From Hymenobacter sp. BT18 (GTDB lineage Bacteria > Bacteroidota > Bacteroidia > Cytophagales > Hymenobacteraceae): a DNA stretch of 64,000 nt. Shown here one piece after another: positions 26,348-34,044 of the stretch; positions within the stretch are counted from its first letter, which is position 1; every line of letters starts with the position of its first letter. A program made the position numbers and the translations under genes. The DNA lies in assembly GCF_012273015.1 (NCBI RefSeq), contig NZ_CP050954.1, positions 1,922,001 to 1,986,000 on the forward strand. Reading direction: 5' to 3'. The notes under the pieces were generated by a model. That model had not been told where the DNA came from and did no database searches. It worked only from the letters and a program-made list of their open reading frames with translations.

Positions 26348-28024
26348 ATGCCCCGACGTATCGCTCAAAAGCTTCAACTACACCTAGCAGTATTGCTGTT
26401 GTTGCTGACTGTTTTCAGCGGGCTCCCGCGCCGTGCCCGAGCCTCCCATGCCCAGGGCGGACAGCTCACCTACCAGGCTCTGGGCAACAACCAGTACCGC
26501 GTAAGCTGCCAGTTTTTCCGGGACTGCTCCGGCGAGCCGCTCAACAAGGACCTCCGCCTCTACTACCGCGCCAGCGGCACCGGCTGCGCCGACCCCGACC
26601 CGCGCAGCGGAGACATCTTGCTAACGCGCGTGGGAGACGTGACGACGGGTAACCCCTACTGCTCGGCTGTGGGCACGCCCTGCGGCAGCCGGCTTCTGAC
26701 CAACTTCCAAACAGCCCGCTACGAGGCCACGCTCACCCTGGCTCCCGATGCCGAGTGGCTGCTTTACGTGACCATTCCCCAGCGGCCCGCCGTGGCCAAT
26801 GTGGATGACGCCGAAAGCCGCCCCCTGCATTTTGAGGCCCGGCTTCGGACCTTGGTAAACGGCGAGACGGTGGAGAATACCTCCCCGCAGTTTCTCACCC
26901 AGGATACGCCCGTCCCTTTCGTTTGCTGGCGCCAGCTTACGACCCTCACTTTTTCGGCTACGGAGCCCGATGGCGACTCCTTGGTGTATACCCTCGCTGA
27001 CCCGCTGGCGGTATGTGACGGCCCGGCTCCCTGGACGCGCTACCCCGGCAGCGTCGACAATACCAACCCGCAGTGCCAGGTAATTGACCCCGGCGGAGCG
27101 TATTCGGCCACCTTCCCCATTCCGTCGTTCGCGCGAGGCACCTGCACCAGCGGCAGTGCCCTGGCTGCTCCCGATTTTCGCATCAACGACTTTGGGCGCA
27201 GCGTCACGTTCCGACCCGCCTTGTACACGCCAGGGCTGGACATCGGGCAGCAGGCTCAGAACAAGTATGTACTGGTAGCCCAGGTAAGCGAATACCGCCA
27301 GCTACGCGGGAAGTGGGAGTTTATCGGCTCCGTGCGGCGCGACATGCTCGTGGTGGTGCTGGACTGTGAGGCTAATCAGGTACCAAACGTGCCACTCGTG
27401 ACGGCGCCCGGTTTCCCCGCCGCTCGCATCTTCAACACCGACTCTACGCTGATTGAAGTGCCAGTTGGGCAGCTCACGGAGGCCCAGGTAGCCTTCACCG
27501 ACCCCAACTCCGCTGACCTGCTCACCGTTGCCTACCCCGAGTTGGATCCAGCTCAGCCCACCGTGGAGAACCCCGAGCTGCTGCCCGCTCAGGTTGGTAA
27601 TTTTGCCTTAGCAGGCAACCAGACAGCCCAGCCCTTAGGGAAACTGCGGTTGCAGCCCCCGGCCGCTTACCTAGGCAAGTCGTTCCGGATTCCCTTGCGC
27701 ATCGAAGACAATGCCTGTCCGGCCAAGGCCGTGCAAAACCGGGTGCTAGTGGTGAAGGTAGTGCCCTACGTTGCGCCCCGCCCCTTGCAGACCTACAACG
27801 TTTTTTCCCCGAACGGCGACAACATCAACGATGCCTTTGTGATTGATGCGTTGCCGCCCGGCAGCGGGCTGCGGGTGTACAACCGCTGGGGGCGGCTGGT
27901 GCAGGAGTTTGCCGATTACCGCAACAACTGGAAGGGTGAAAAGAACCCGGCTGGCCTGTACTACTTTATTCTGACGCCCGCCGTGGGCGCGCCGGTGAAA
28001 GGCTGGGTCGAACTGGTGCGGTAA
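26348..28024 (+). CDS. Gliding-motility-type secreted protein with T9SS type B domain
   Basis: 558 residues with an N-terminal signal sequence (hydrophobic LAVLLLLLTVFSGL) and a C-terminal type B sorting domain of the CHU_C family: 'VFSPNGDNINDAF ... LRVYNRWGRLVQEFADYRNNWKGE ... GLYYFIL'. The middle begins 'HAQGGQLTYQALGNNQYRVSCQFFRDCSGEP' and has even-spaced Cys residues and beta-sandwich-like repeats; similar proteins are common in Cytophagales and are named gliding motility-associated only because of the tail. The ATG at 26348 is preferred over a TTG at 26318. It lies 82 bases after the sugar dehydrogenase. Confidence 0.85.
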   Translation: MPRRIAQKLQLHLAVLLLLLTVFSGLPRRARASHAQGGQLTYQALGNNQYRVSCQFFRDCSGEPLNKDLRLYYRASGTGCADPDPRSGDILLTRVGDVTTGNPYCSAVGTPCGSRLLTNFQTARYEATLTLAPDAEWLLYVTIPQRPAVANVDDAESRPLHFEARLRTLVNGETVENTSPQFLTQDTPVPFVCWRQLTTLTFSATEPDGDSLVYTLADPLAVCDGPAPWTRYPGSVDNTNPQCQVIDPGGAYSATFPIPSFARGTCTSGSALAAPDFRINDFGRSVTFRPALYTPGLDIGQQAQNKYVLVAQVSEYRQLRGKWEFIGSVRRDMLVVVLDCEANQVPNVPLVTAPGFPAARIFNTDSTLIEVPVGQLTEAQVAFTDPNSADLLTVAYPELDPAQPTVENPELLPAQVGNFALAGNQTAQPLGKLRLQPPAAYLGKSFRIPLRIEDNACPAKAVQNRVLVVKVVPYVAPRPLQTYNVFSPNGDNINDAFVIDALPPGSGLRVYNRWGRLVQEFADYRNNWKGEKNPAGLYYFILTPAVGAPVKGWVELVR

Positions 28025-28059
28025 GCCCGTACTATTTCCCTGCTTTGTGCTATGGCTGA

Positions 28060-29055
28060 TTAGTTATCAAGCGGCAGCTGGTGCCGCTCGTTTTTCACCA
28101 CGTTATCCAGCGTCCAGGTTATTTCCTCCGCGAAGGCGTGTTGCCGCACTGGGCAGTCGGGCATGTGGCAGTGCGAGCAGGCCGCAAACGTACAGGGGTC
28201 GGCGTGCACAAACATTTCCACGGGCACGGCAAATTCCTGGTTTACCAGCTGCTCGATGCGGTGCACTTGCGCGTGAGTCTGCTCCAAACTAAAGTAGTAG
28301 GGCATGGTCACGTGGCAGTCGATGTGCAGATCGGCCCCGTAGCGCACTACGCGCAGGTTGTGCACATCTATCCAGGCTGGCTCCCGGTGCTCCTGCAGCT
28401 CGGCTACCACGTTCTGCACCGTGGCCTCGTCGGCTTCATCCATCAGCCCGGAAACCGACCGGCGCACCATGCGGTAGCCATTCACCACAATGAACACCCC
28501 GAGCAGTAAGGCTGCGGCGGAGTCATACACCACGTTGTCGGTGAAAACGACCAGCCCCAGCGCCGCGCAGGATACCAGCGTGCTTACCGCATCTAGGTAC
28601 AAATGCTGCCCGTCGCCTACCAGCGTGGGCGAATGGTGCGTGCGCCCGGCACGGATTAGTAGAAAACCCACCCCCAGGTTCACTAGGGCCGTAAAGGCCA
28701 GCAACACCACGCCCCAGTCGGGCCGGGCAATGGCGTGGGGGTGCAGCAGGGCCTGCAGGGCCGTGTAGAAGATATACACACCCGCCATTAGAATGAGCCC
28801 GCCCTCGAACCCTACCGAGAGGTATTCGATTTTGCCGTGCCCGTAGGGGTGATTTTCGTCCCGGGGCAGGCTTGCCAGGTAGATGCTGTAGAGCGCAAAT
28901 CCGCTGGCTACCACGTTGATGATGGACTCCAGCGCATCCGTCAGCACAGCCTGGGAGCGGGTTAGCAGCCAGGCGTAGAACTTGATGGCAACCAGCAGAA
29001 TACTGACAACGAGGGACAGTAAGGCATAGCGCGTTTTAAGGGGCAACGAAAACAT
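28060..29055 (-). CDS. Cation diffusion facilitator (CDF) metal exporter
   Basis: 331-residue inner-membrane divalent-cation/proton antiporter with about six TM segments and a cytosolic ferredoxin-like domain. The TM2 site reads 'LTDALESIINVVAS': the usual HxxxD or DxxxD pair is replaced by ExxxN. TM5 keeps 'QHLYLDAVST' (HxxxD). The C-terminus ends in a Cys/His cluster 'CTFAACSHCHMPDCPV', which could bind metal. ATG 29055 (MFSLPLKTRY) is chosen; the open frame extends to 29133. It is transcribed divergently from the Nramp importer, suggesting paired efflux and uptake of the same or competing metals. Confidence 0.88.
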   Translation of the reverse strand: MFSLPLKTRYALLSLVVSILLVAIKFYAWLLTRSQAVLTDALESIINVVASGFALYSIYLASLPRDENHPYGHGKIEYLSVGFEGGLILMAGVYIFYTALQALLHPHAIARPDWGVVLLAFTALVNLGVGFLLIRAGRTHHSPTLVGDGQHLYLDAVSTLVSCAALGLVVFTDNVVYDSAAALLLGVFIVVNGYRMVRRSVSGLMDEADEATVQNVVAELQEHREPAWIDVHNLRVVRYGADLHIDCHVTMPYYFSLEQTHAQVHRIEQLVNQEFAVPVEMFVHADPCTFAACSHCHMPDCPVRQHAFAEEITWTLDNVVKNERHQLPLDN

Positions 29056-29203
29056 AGGCAGCGCTACGTGAAAAGCCAGCCGCTCGTTTTTTACCACGAA
29101 CTGACCCCGGCTCAAAGAGCAAAATTCCGACAAAATCCCGGCATCCTGGGCTATACGTAACTTTTTAAAACAAATACAGTAAGTAGACTGTCTTAAAAAT
29201 AAA

Positions 29204-29219
29204 TTTAGGCAAGCCTAAA
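29204..29219. promoter_or_regulatory. DtxR/MntR-like palindromic operator
   Basis: Perfect 7-2-7 palindrome TTTAGGC-AA-GCCTAAA between the divergent CDF and Nramp genes, in the position of the mntH promoter spacer: a near-consensus -7 box TTCCTTTG follows at 29226-29233. The TTAGG/CCTAA core is typical of metal-dependent DtxR/IdeR/MntR-family sites. The regulator gene is not in the window. Confidence 0.6.
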
Positions 29220-29232
29220 AATTGCTTCCTTT

Positions 29233-30672
29233 GTGACTGCAAATACCTCTATTCCTGTACCTGATGTCAATTCTGCTCCTATGCCGGTAACGCTACCTAC
29301 GCCAAACCCTGTGCCTGCCGAGGAAGCCTTGCCGGTTTCTGCCCCACCCGCCGAAGCCGGTTGGAAGCGTCCCCGCACGGCCCCGTCGCTGCGGGAAGTG
29401 TATGCCAGCATCAAGGTGCCCGCCCAGAGTGCTTCTTTCTGGCGTAAGCTGATGGCTTTTTGGGGGCCGGGCCTGATGGTAGCCGTGGGGTACATGGACC
29501 CCGGCAACTGGGCTACCGACATTGCCGGCGGTTCCCGCTTCGGCTATACGCTGCTGTCGGTGATTCTGATTTCCAACCTGTTTGCCATGCTGCTGCAGCA
29601 CTTGGCGGCTAAGCTGGGTATCGTCACGGGGCGCGACCTGGCCCAGGCGTGCCGGGACCATTTCTCCAAGCCGGTTTCCATGGTGCTGTGGCTGTTCTGT
29701 GAAATAGCCATTGCCGCCTGCGACCTGGCCGAAGTCATTGGGTCAGCCATAGCCTTGAACCTGCTGTTTGGCCTGCCCCTGCCCTGGGGGGTGGTGCTTA
29801 CTATCCTGGATGTGCTGGTTGTGCTGTTTTTCCAGAACAAAGGCTTCCGGGTTATCGAGAGCATCGTGGCCGGCCTGATTGTGCTGATTTTCGGGTGCTT
29901 CCTCTACGAAATCATTGTCTCCAACCCCGATTACTTCGGCATCTTGGCGGGCTTGGTGCCTCGGCCGGAGGTAGTCACCACTCCGGGCATGCTTTACGTG
30001 GCCATCGGGATTCTGGGTGCCACGGTGATGCCTCACAACCTCTACCTGCATTCGAGCATTGTGCAAACCCGAGCCTTTGTACAGGACGAGCCCGGCCGCC
30101 GCATGGCTATCAAATTTGCTACCATCGACAGCACGGTGGCTTTGTTTCTGGCCTTCTTCGTAAATGCCGCCATTCTGATTACGGCGGCCGCGGCGTTTCA
30201 CCACAACGGCCGCCACGATGTAGCCGATATCAACCAGGCCTATGAGCTGCTGACGCCGGTGCTGGGCGCCGGAGCCGCCTCGGTAGTATTTGCCGTGGCG
30301 CTGCTAGCCTCGGGCCAGAACTCTACGCTAACGGGAACCTTGGCCGGGCAGATTGTGATGGAAGGCTTTCTAAACCTGCAGCTCAGGCCCTGGCTTCGCC
30401 GCCTGATTACCCGCGCCATTGCCGTAGTACCGGCCTTGGTGGTTACGCTTATCTACGGGGAAAAAGGTACGGGCGAGCTGCTGGTGCTGAGCCAGGTGAT
30501 TCTGAGCCTGCAGCTGAGCTTTGCCGTGGTGCCGCTGGTCATGTTCACGGGCAGCAAGGCCAAAATGGGCGTGTTCGTCAATCGTCCCTGGGTGCAGGGG
30601 CTGGCGTGGTTGGTGTCGGCCATCATCATCGCCCTGAACCTGTATCTGTTGTACGAGACGTTCTTCGGCTGA
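29233..30672 (+). CDS. mntH: Nramp divalent metal (Mn/Fe) transporter
   Basis: 479-residue inner-membrane proton-coupled importer. It carries the TM1 metal-binding motif '[15 protein letters not shown]' (D89, N92 from the GTG) and the TM6 motif '[12 protein letters not shown]' (M266, H268), with about eleven hydrophobic segments. The frame opens at GTG 29233, but this overlaps the predicted -7 box, so the real start may be ATG 29281; the intervening residues are Pro/Ala-rich and add a 40-60 residue cytosolic tail in either case. Followed 88 bases later by a TonB-dependent receptor that has its own copy of the operator motif. Confidence 0.93.
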   Translation: MTANTSIPVPDVNSAPMPVTLPTPNPVPAEEALPVSAPPAEAGWKRPRTAPSLREVYASIKVPAQSASFWRKLMAFWGPGLMVAVGYMDPGNWATDIAGGSRFGYTLLSVILISNLFAMLLQHLAAKLGIVTGRDLAQACRDHFSKPVSMVLWLFCEIAIAACDLAEVIGSAIALNLLFGLPLPWGVVLTILDVLVVLFFQNKGFRVIESIVAGLIVLIFGCFLYEIIVSNPDYFGILAGLVPRPEVVTTPGMLYVAIGILGATVMPHNLYLHSSIVQTRAFVQDEPGRRMAIKFATIDSTVALFLAFFVNAAILITAAAAFHHNGRHDVADINQAYELLTPVLGAGAASVVFAVALLASGQNSTLTGTLAGQIVMEGFLNLQLRPWLRRLITRAIAVVPALVVTLIYGEKGTGELLVLSQVILSLQLSFAVVPLVMFTGSKAKMGVFVNRPWVQGLAWLVSAIIIALNLYLLYETFFG

Positions 30673-30722
30673 TAATGGAAAGTGCGGCTCGTTCAAAGTC
30701 GCGCTTTCTTTTTGCCTGACTT

Positions 30723-30738
30723 TTTAGACTCATCTAAA
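30723..30738. promoter_or_regulatory. Second DtxR/MntR-like operator, upstream of the TonB receptor
   Basis: TTTAGAC-TC-ATCTAAA, the same 7-2-7 layout as at 29204-29219 with one mismatch between arms, 22 bases before the receptor ATG. Confidence 0.5.
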
Positions 30739-30760
30739 TAAAATAATAGACACTACTAAA

Positions 30761-33025
30761 ATGAAACACCTGTTACTACTTATCGGAGGACTATGCGCAG
30801 CTATCCTTGCGCAGGCACAAAGCATCGGCAAGCTGCAGGGCGTGGTGCGCGCGGATGGCAAAGAAGTACCTTTTGCCAGCATCGGCCTGAAAGGGACAAC
30901 CCTGGGCACTACGGCCGATGAGCACGGCCACTTCCAGCTATTGGCGCTGCCGGTTGGTACCTACACAGTAGTAACCAGCGCCGTGGGCTATCTGACGGCG
31001 GAGCGCAACGTAACCATCAGCGCCGGGCAAACTGCTACGCTTAACTTGACCATCAACCCCAATTCCAATGCACTGGGCGAGGTAGTGGTGAGCGGAACGC
31101 TGAATGAGGTGGTACGGGGGGAGTCGCCGGTGGCGGTGGAGTTGTACTCGCCGAAGCTGTTCCGCAAAAACCCGGCAGTCTGCCTGTTCGAAAACCTGGC
31201 CATGATTAATGGAGTACGGCCGCAGCTTAACTGCAACGTGTGCGGCACCGGCGACATTCACATCAACGGGCTGGAAGGGCCTTACACCATGGTGCTGATT
31301 GACGGAATGCCCCTGGTTAGCTCCCTGAGCACGGTGTATGGCCTAAGCGGCATTCCGAGTAGCCTGATTGAGCGCGTGGAGGTGGTGAAAGGGCCGGCCT
31401 CTACGCTGTACGGCTCCGAAGCTGTGGGCGGGCTCATCAACGTCATCACCAAAAATCCGGCAAAAGCCCCGCGCCTTTCCGTGGACGTGTTGGCCACCTC
31501 CCACCGCGACGCCAACCTGGACCTCGGCATTGCCCGCAAAATAGGCTCGGCCTCCACCCTGCTTAGCACCAGCCTGTACCACTACACCCAGCGCCGCGAC
31601 GTGAACGAGGACGGCTTCACGGACGTGCCTACCCAGCAACGCGTATCCGTGTTCAACAAATGGAGCTGGACGCGGCCCGAGCAGCGCGTGGCCAATGTGG
31701 CCGGCCGCTACTACTACGAGGACCGGTTTGGCGGGCAGCTGGGCTGGAATCCTACTTACCGCGGGGGCGACAGTATTTACGGGGAAAGCGTGTACACCAG
31801 CCGCTACGAGCTGCTGGGCCAATACCAGCTACCGGTGCGTGGCCAGCGCATTATCGTCAGCGGCACCTTCAACCAGCATCAGCAGAACTCGGCTTATGGC
31901 ACCACGCTTTACCGGGCCACGCAACGCGTAGGCTTTGGGCAGCTCACCTGGGCGCGGGAGCTGAGCATTCGGCACAACCTGCTGGCGGGCGCCACCTACC
32001 GCACCACCTGGTACGATGACAATACCCCGGCTACAGCCAGCGGCACCGAGCCCGCCCAAAACCAGCCTGACCTCATTCAGTTGCCCGGAGCCTTTGTGCA
32101 GGATGAATGGCGCCTTACCCCCGATGCTACGCTGCTGGCTGGCTTGCGCTATGATTACAACTCGCGGCATGGCAGCATCCTGAGTCCCCGTCTGAACTAC
32201 AAGTGGGGCCGCCCCGATGGCAGCCGCGTGTGGCGCGTGGGGCTGGGCAACGGCTACCGGGTGGTAAACCTGTTCACCGAAGACCACGCGGCGCTAACCG
32301 GGGCCCGCGAAGTGGTAGTGCCCGAAGCCCTGAAGCCCGAGCGCAGCTGGAACGTGAACGTGAACTACAACCGGTTTCTGCCCACGGCATCGGGCGGCAC
32401 CATTACCCTCGATGCCAGCGCGTTCTACACCTATTTCACCAACAAAATCAGCCCCGATTACGACACCAACCCCAACCAGATAGTATACCGCAACCTGGCA
32501 GGGTATGCCGTCAGTCGCGGGCTCACGCTGAACACGGAGTTTGCCTTTGCCCGCCCCCTGAAGGTAATGCTGGGCGTAACCCTGCTGGATGTCTTCCGGC
32601 AGGAGCGCGCCACGGCCGAGGAACCCAGCCGGCGGGTGGCCCAGGTACATTCTCCGCCTTTCTCCGGCACCTGGGCCATCAGCTACACCCTGCAGAAGCT
32701 GGGCCTGGCGCTGGATTATACCGGGCAGGTGAGTAGTCCTATGCCCCTGCCGGTTTTCCCCAATGACTTCCGCCCCAGCCGCTCGCCTTGGTTTGCCCTC
32801 CAGAATGTGCAGGCAACGCGCAAGCTGCGGGAAGGCCTGGAGCTGTACGGCGGCATCAAAAACCTTTTCAACTTCCTGCCGCGCCACGTGCTGCTGCGCC
32901 CCTTCGACCCCTTCGACAAGCAGGTAGGAACCGATAATCCCCAGGGCTACACCTTCGATACAAGCTACAACTATGCTCCTTTGCAGGGCCGACGCGTGTT
33001 TCTGGGAGTGCGCTACGCGCTGTAG
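30761..33025 (+). CDS. TonB-dependent outer-membrane receptor, probable metal uptake
   Basis: 754 residues: signal peptide (to 'AILAQAQ'), a carboxypeptidase-regulatory-like beta-sandwich (about 22-105, 'GKLQGVVRADGKEVPFASIGLKGTTLGTTADEHGHFQL'), a plug ('RVEVVKGPASTLYGSEAVGGLINVITKNP') and a 22-strand-type barrel ending in a C-terminal aromatic pattern. Within the plug, 'LNCNVCGTGDIHINGLEGPYTMVLIDGMP' places a CxxC pair (C158, C161) beside a His, a plausible metal-binding site. Placement after mntH and the shared operator suggest a receptor for Mn, Fe or a similar ion or its chelate; the ligand is inferred only. Confidence 0.88.
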   Translation: MKHLLLLIGGLCAAILAQAQSIGKLQGVVRADGKEVPFASIGLKGTTLGTTADEHGHFQLLALPVGTYTVVTSAVGYLTAERNVTISAGQTATLNLTINPNSNALGEVVVSGTLNEVVRGESPVAVELYSPKLFRKNPAVCLFENLAMINGVRPQLNCNVCGTGDIHINGLEGPYTMVLIDGMPLVSSLSTVYGLSGIPSSLIERVEVVKGPASTLYGSEAVGGLINVITKNPAKAPRLSVDVLATSHRDANLDLGIARKIGSASTLLSTSLYHYTQRRDVNEDGFTDVPTQQRVSVFNKWSWTRPEQRVANVAGRYYYEDRFGGQLGWNPTYRGGDSIYGESVYTSRYELLGQYQLPVRGQRIIVSGTFNQHQQNSAYGTTLYRATQRVGFGQLTWARELSIRHNLLAGATYRTTWYDDNTPATASGTEPAQNQPDLIQLPGAFVQDEWRLTPDATLLAGLRYDYNSRHGSILSPRLNYKWGRPDGSRVWRVGLGNGYRVVNLFTEDHAALTGAREVVVPEALKPERSWNVNVNYNRFLPTASGGTITLDASAFYTYFTNKISPDYDTNPNQIVYRNLAGYAVSRGLTLNTEFAFARPLKVMLGVTLLDVFRQERATAEEPSRRVAQVHSPPFSGTWAISYTLQKLGLALDYTGQVSSPMPLPVFPNDFRPSRSPWFALQNVQATRKLREGLELYGGIKNLFNFLPRHVLLRPFDPFDKQVGTDNPQGYTFDTSYNYAPLQGRRVFLGVRYAL

Positions 33026-33125
33026 CCGCCGTATCCGCATGAGGTAAAAAGGCAGCTCGACACTTGCACCTTCTTCCGACATGAGTACGTATCAGGCGGC
33101 ACCTCCCTCCTTCCCGCCTCACTCC

Positions 33126-33974
33126 ATGAATACTTTTTACGTGTTGGCCGCAGCTAGCCTGTTGATTTCGGGCGCAGCTCAGGCCCAGGACAAGCCCAAG
33201 AGCTGCCCTTACGACTCCGCACACTTCAATCTGTTTAAGCCCGTACCGCGCACCCAGCTGCGCCCCCTGCGGCCCGACCGGCCCGGGGTAACCGAAAGCC
33301 CCTTTACGGTGGATGCCGGCCATTTTCAGCTCGAAACCGACGCCTTGCGCCTGATTAACTCGCGCGAGGACGGCAAGCAGCAGCGGACCTGGAAAGCCGC
33401 GTATGCCGTAGCCAAGCTGGGCCTGAGCCGCCGCACCGATGTGCAGTTGGAAGTGCCGCTCTATAAAATAGCCAAGGAGCGCCCCGCCCCCGATGCGCCC
33501 TGGCAGCGGCAAGCCAGCTTCGGCGATATGGCGTTCCGACTTAAGCATAATTTCCTGGGCGACGACCAACAGGGTCCTGTTGCCCTGGCCGCCATAGCCT
33601 ACACCCGCCTACCTACCAGCGGGCAGGGGGCGGTGGAAGGCGGCCTCATTGTGCCCATGAACGTGGAGCTCCCACATAAATGGAACTTCGATGTGCAGCT
33701 GGAGTCAGATTTGAACTACGACCCGGAAGCGCACAGCCACTATGTGCGGGTAATGCCGTCGGTAGCGCTGGACCACGAGTTCACGGAGATGTTCAGTTTC
33801 CTGGTTGAAGGCGTTACGCAATGGGATGCCCACCACGCAGGCTGGCGGTCTTCCCTCAACTTAGCCCCCATCATCTCCATTGGGGAGAACTTCCAGGCCG
33901 ACCTGGGCACTCACCTGGCGCTTTCCAGAGAAGCAGAGCGGGAGTTTTTCGTGGGCTTCACGTACCGGCACTAG
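33126..33974 (+). CDS. Small outer-membrane transporter-like protein
   Basis: 282 residues with a signal peptide (MNTFYVLAAASLLISGAAQAQ); the ATG at 33126 is chosen for this reason over an upstream one at 33081. The mature part begins 'RPLRPDRPGVTESPFTVDAGHFQLETDAL' and continues with amphipathic strands ('AVAKLGLSRRTDVQLEVPLYKI', 'FRLKHNFLGD', 'FSFLVEGVTQW', 'FQADLGTHLALS') to a terminal 'FFVGFTYRH'. It belongs to the transporter-like barrel group related to the MetA-pathway phenol family (PF13557). It follows the TonB receptor by about 100 bases and may help in the same uptake route. Confidence 0.8.
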   Translation: MNTFYVLAAASLLISGAAQAQDKPKSCPYDSAHFNLFKPVPRTQLRPLRPDRPGVTESPFTVDAGHFQLETDALRLINSREDGKQQRTWKAAYAVAKLGLSRRTDVQLEVPLYKIAKERPAPDAPWQRQASFGDMAFRLKHNFLGDDQQGPVALAAIAYTRLPTSGQGAVEGGLIVPMNVELPHKWNFDVQLESDLNYDPEAHSHYVRVMPSVALDHEFTEMFSFLVEGVTQWDAHHAGWRSSLNLAPIISIGENFQADLGTHLALSREAEREFFVGFTYRH

Positions 33975-34044
33975 CACGCGTAGGCAGGTTTACAGGTACC
34001 ATTCATTCCTATCCGCCGCCCACAAGCCAAGGCCTGAGCTGCTA

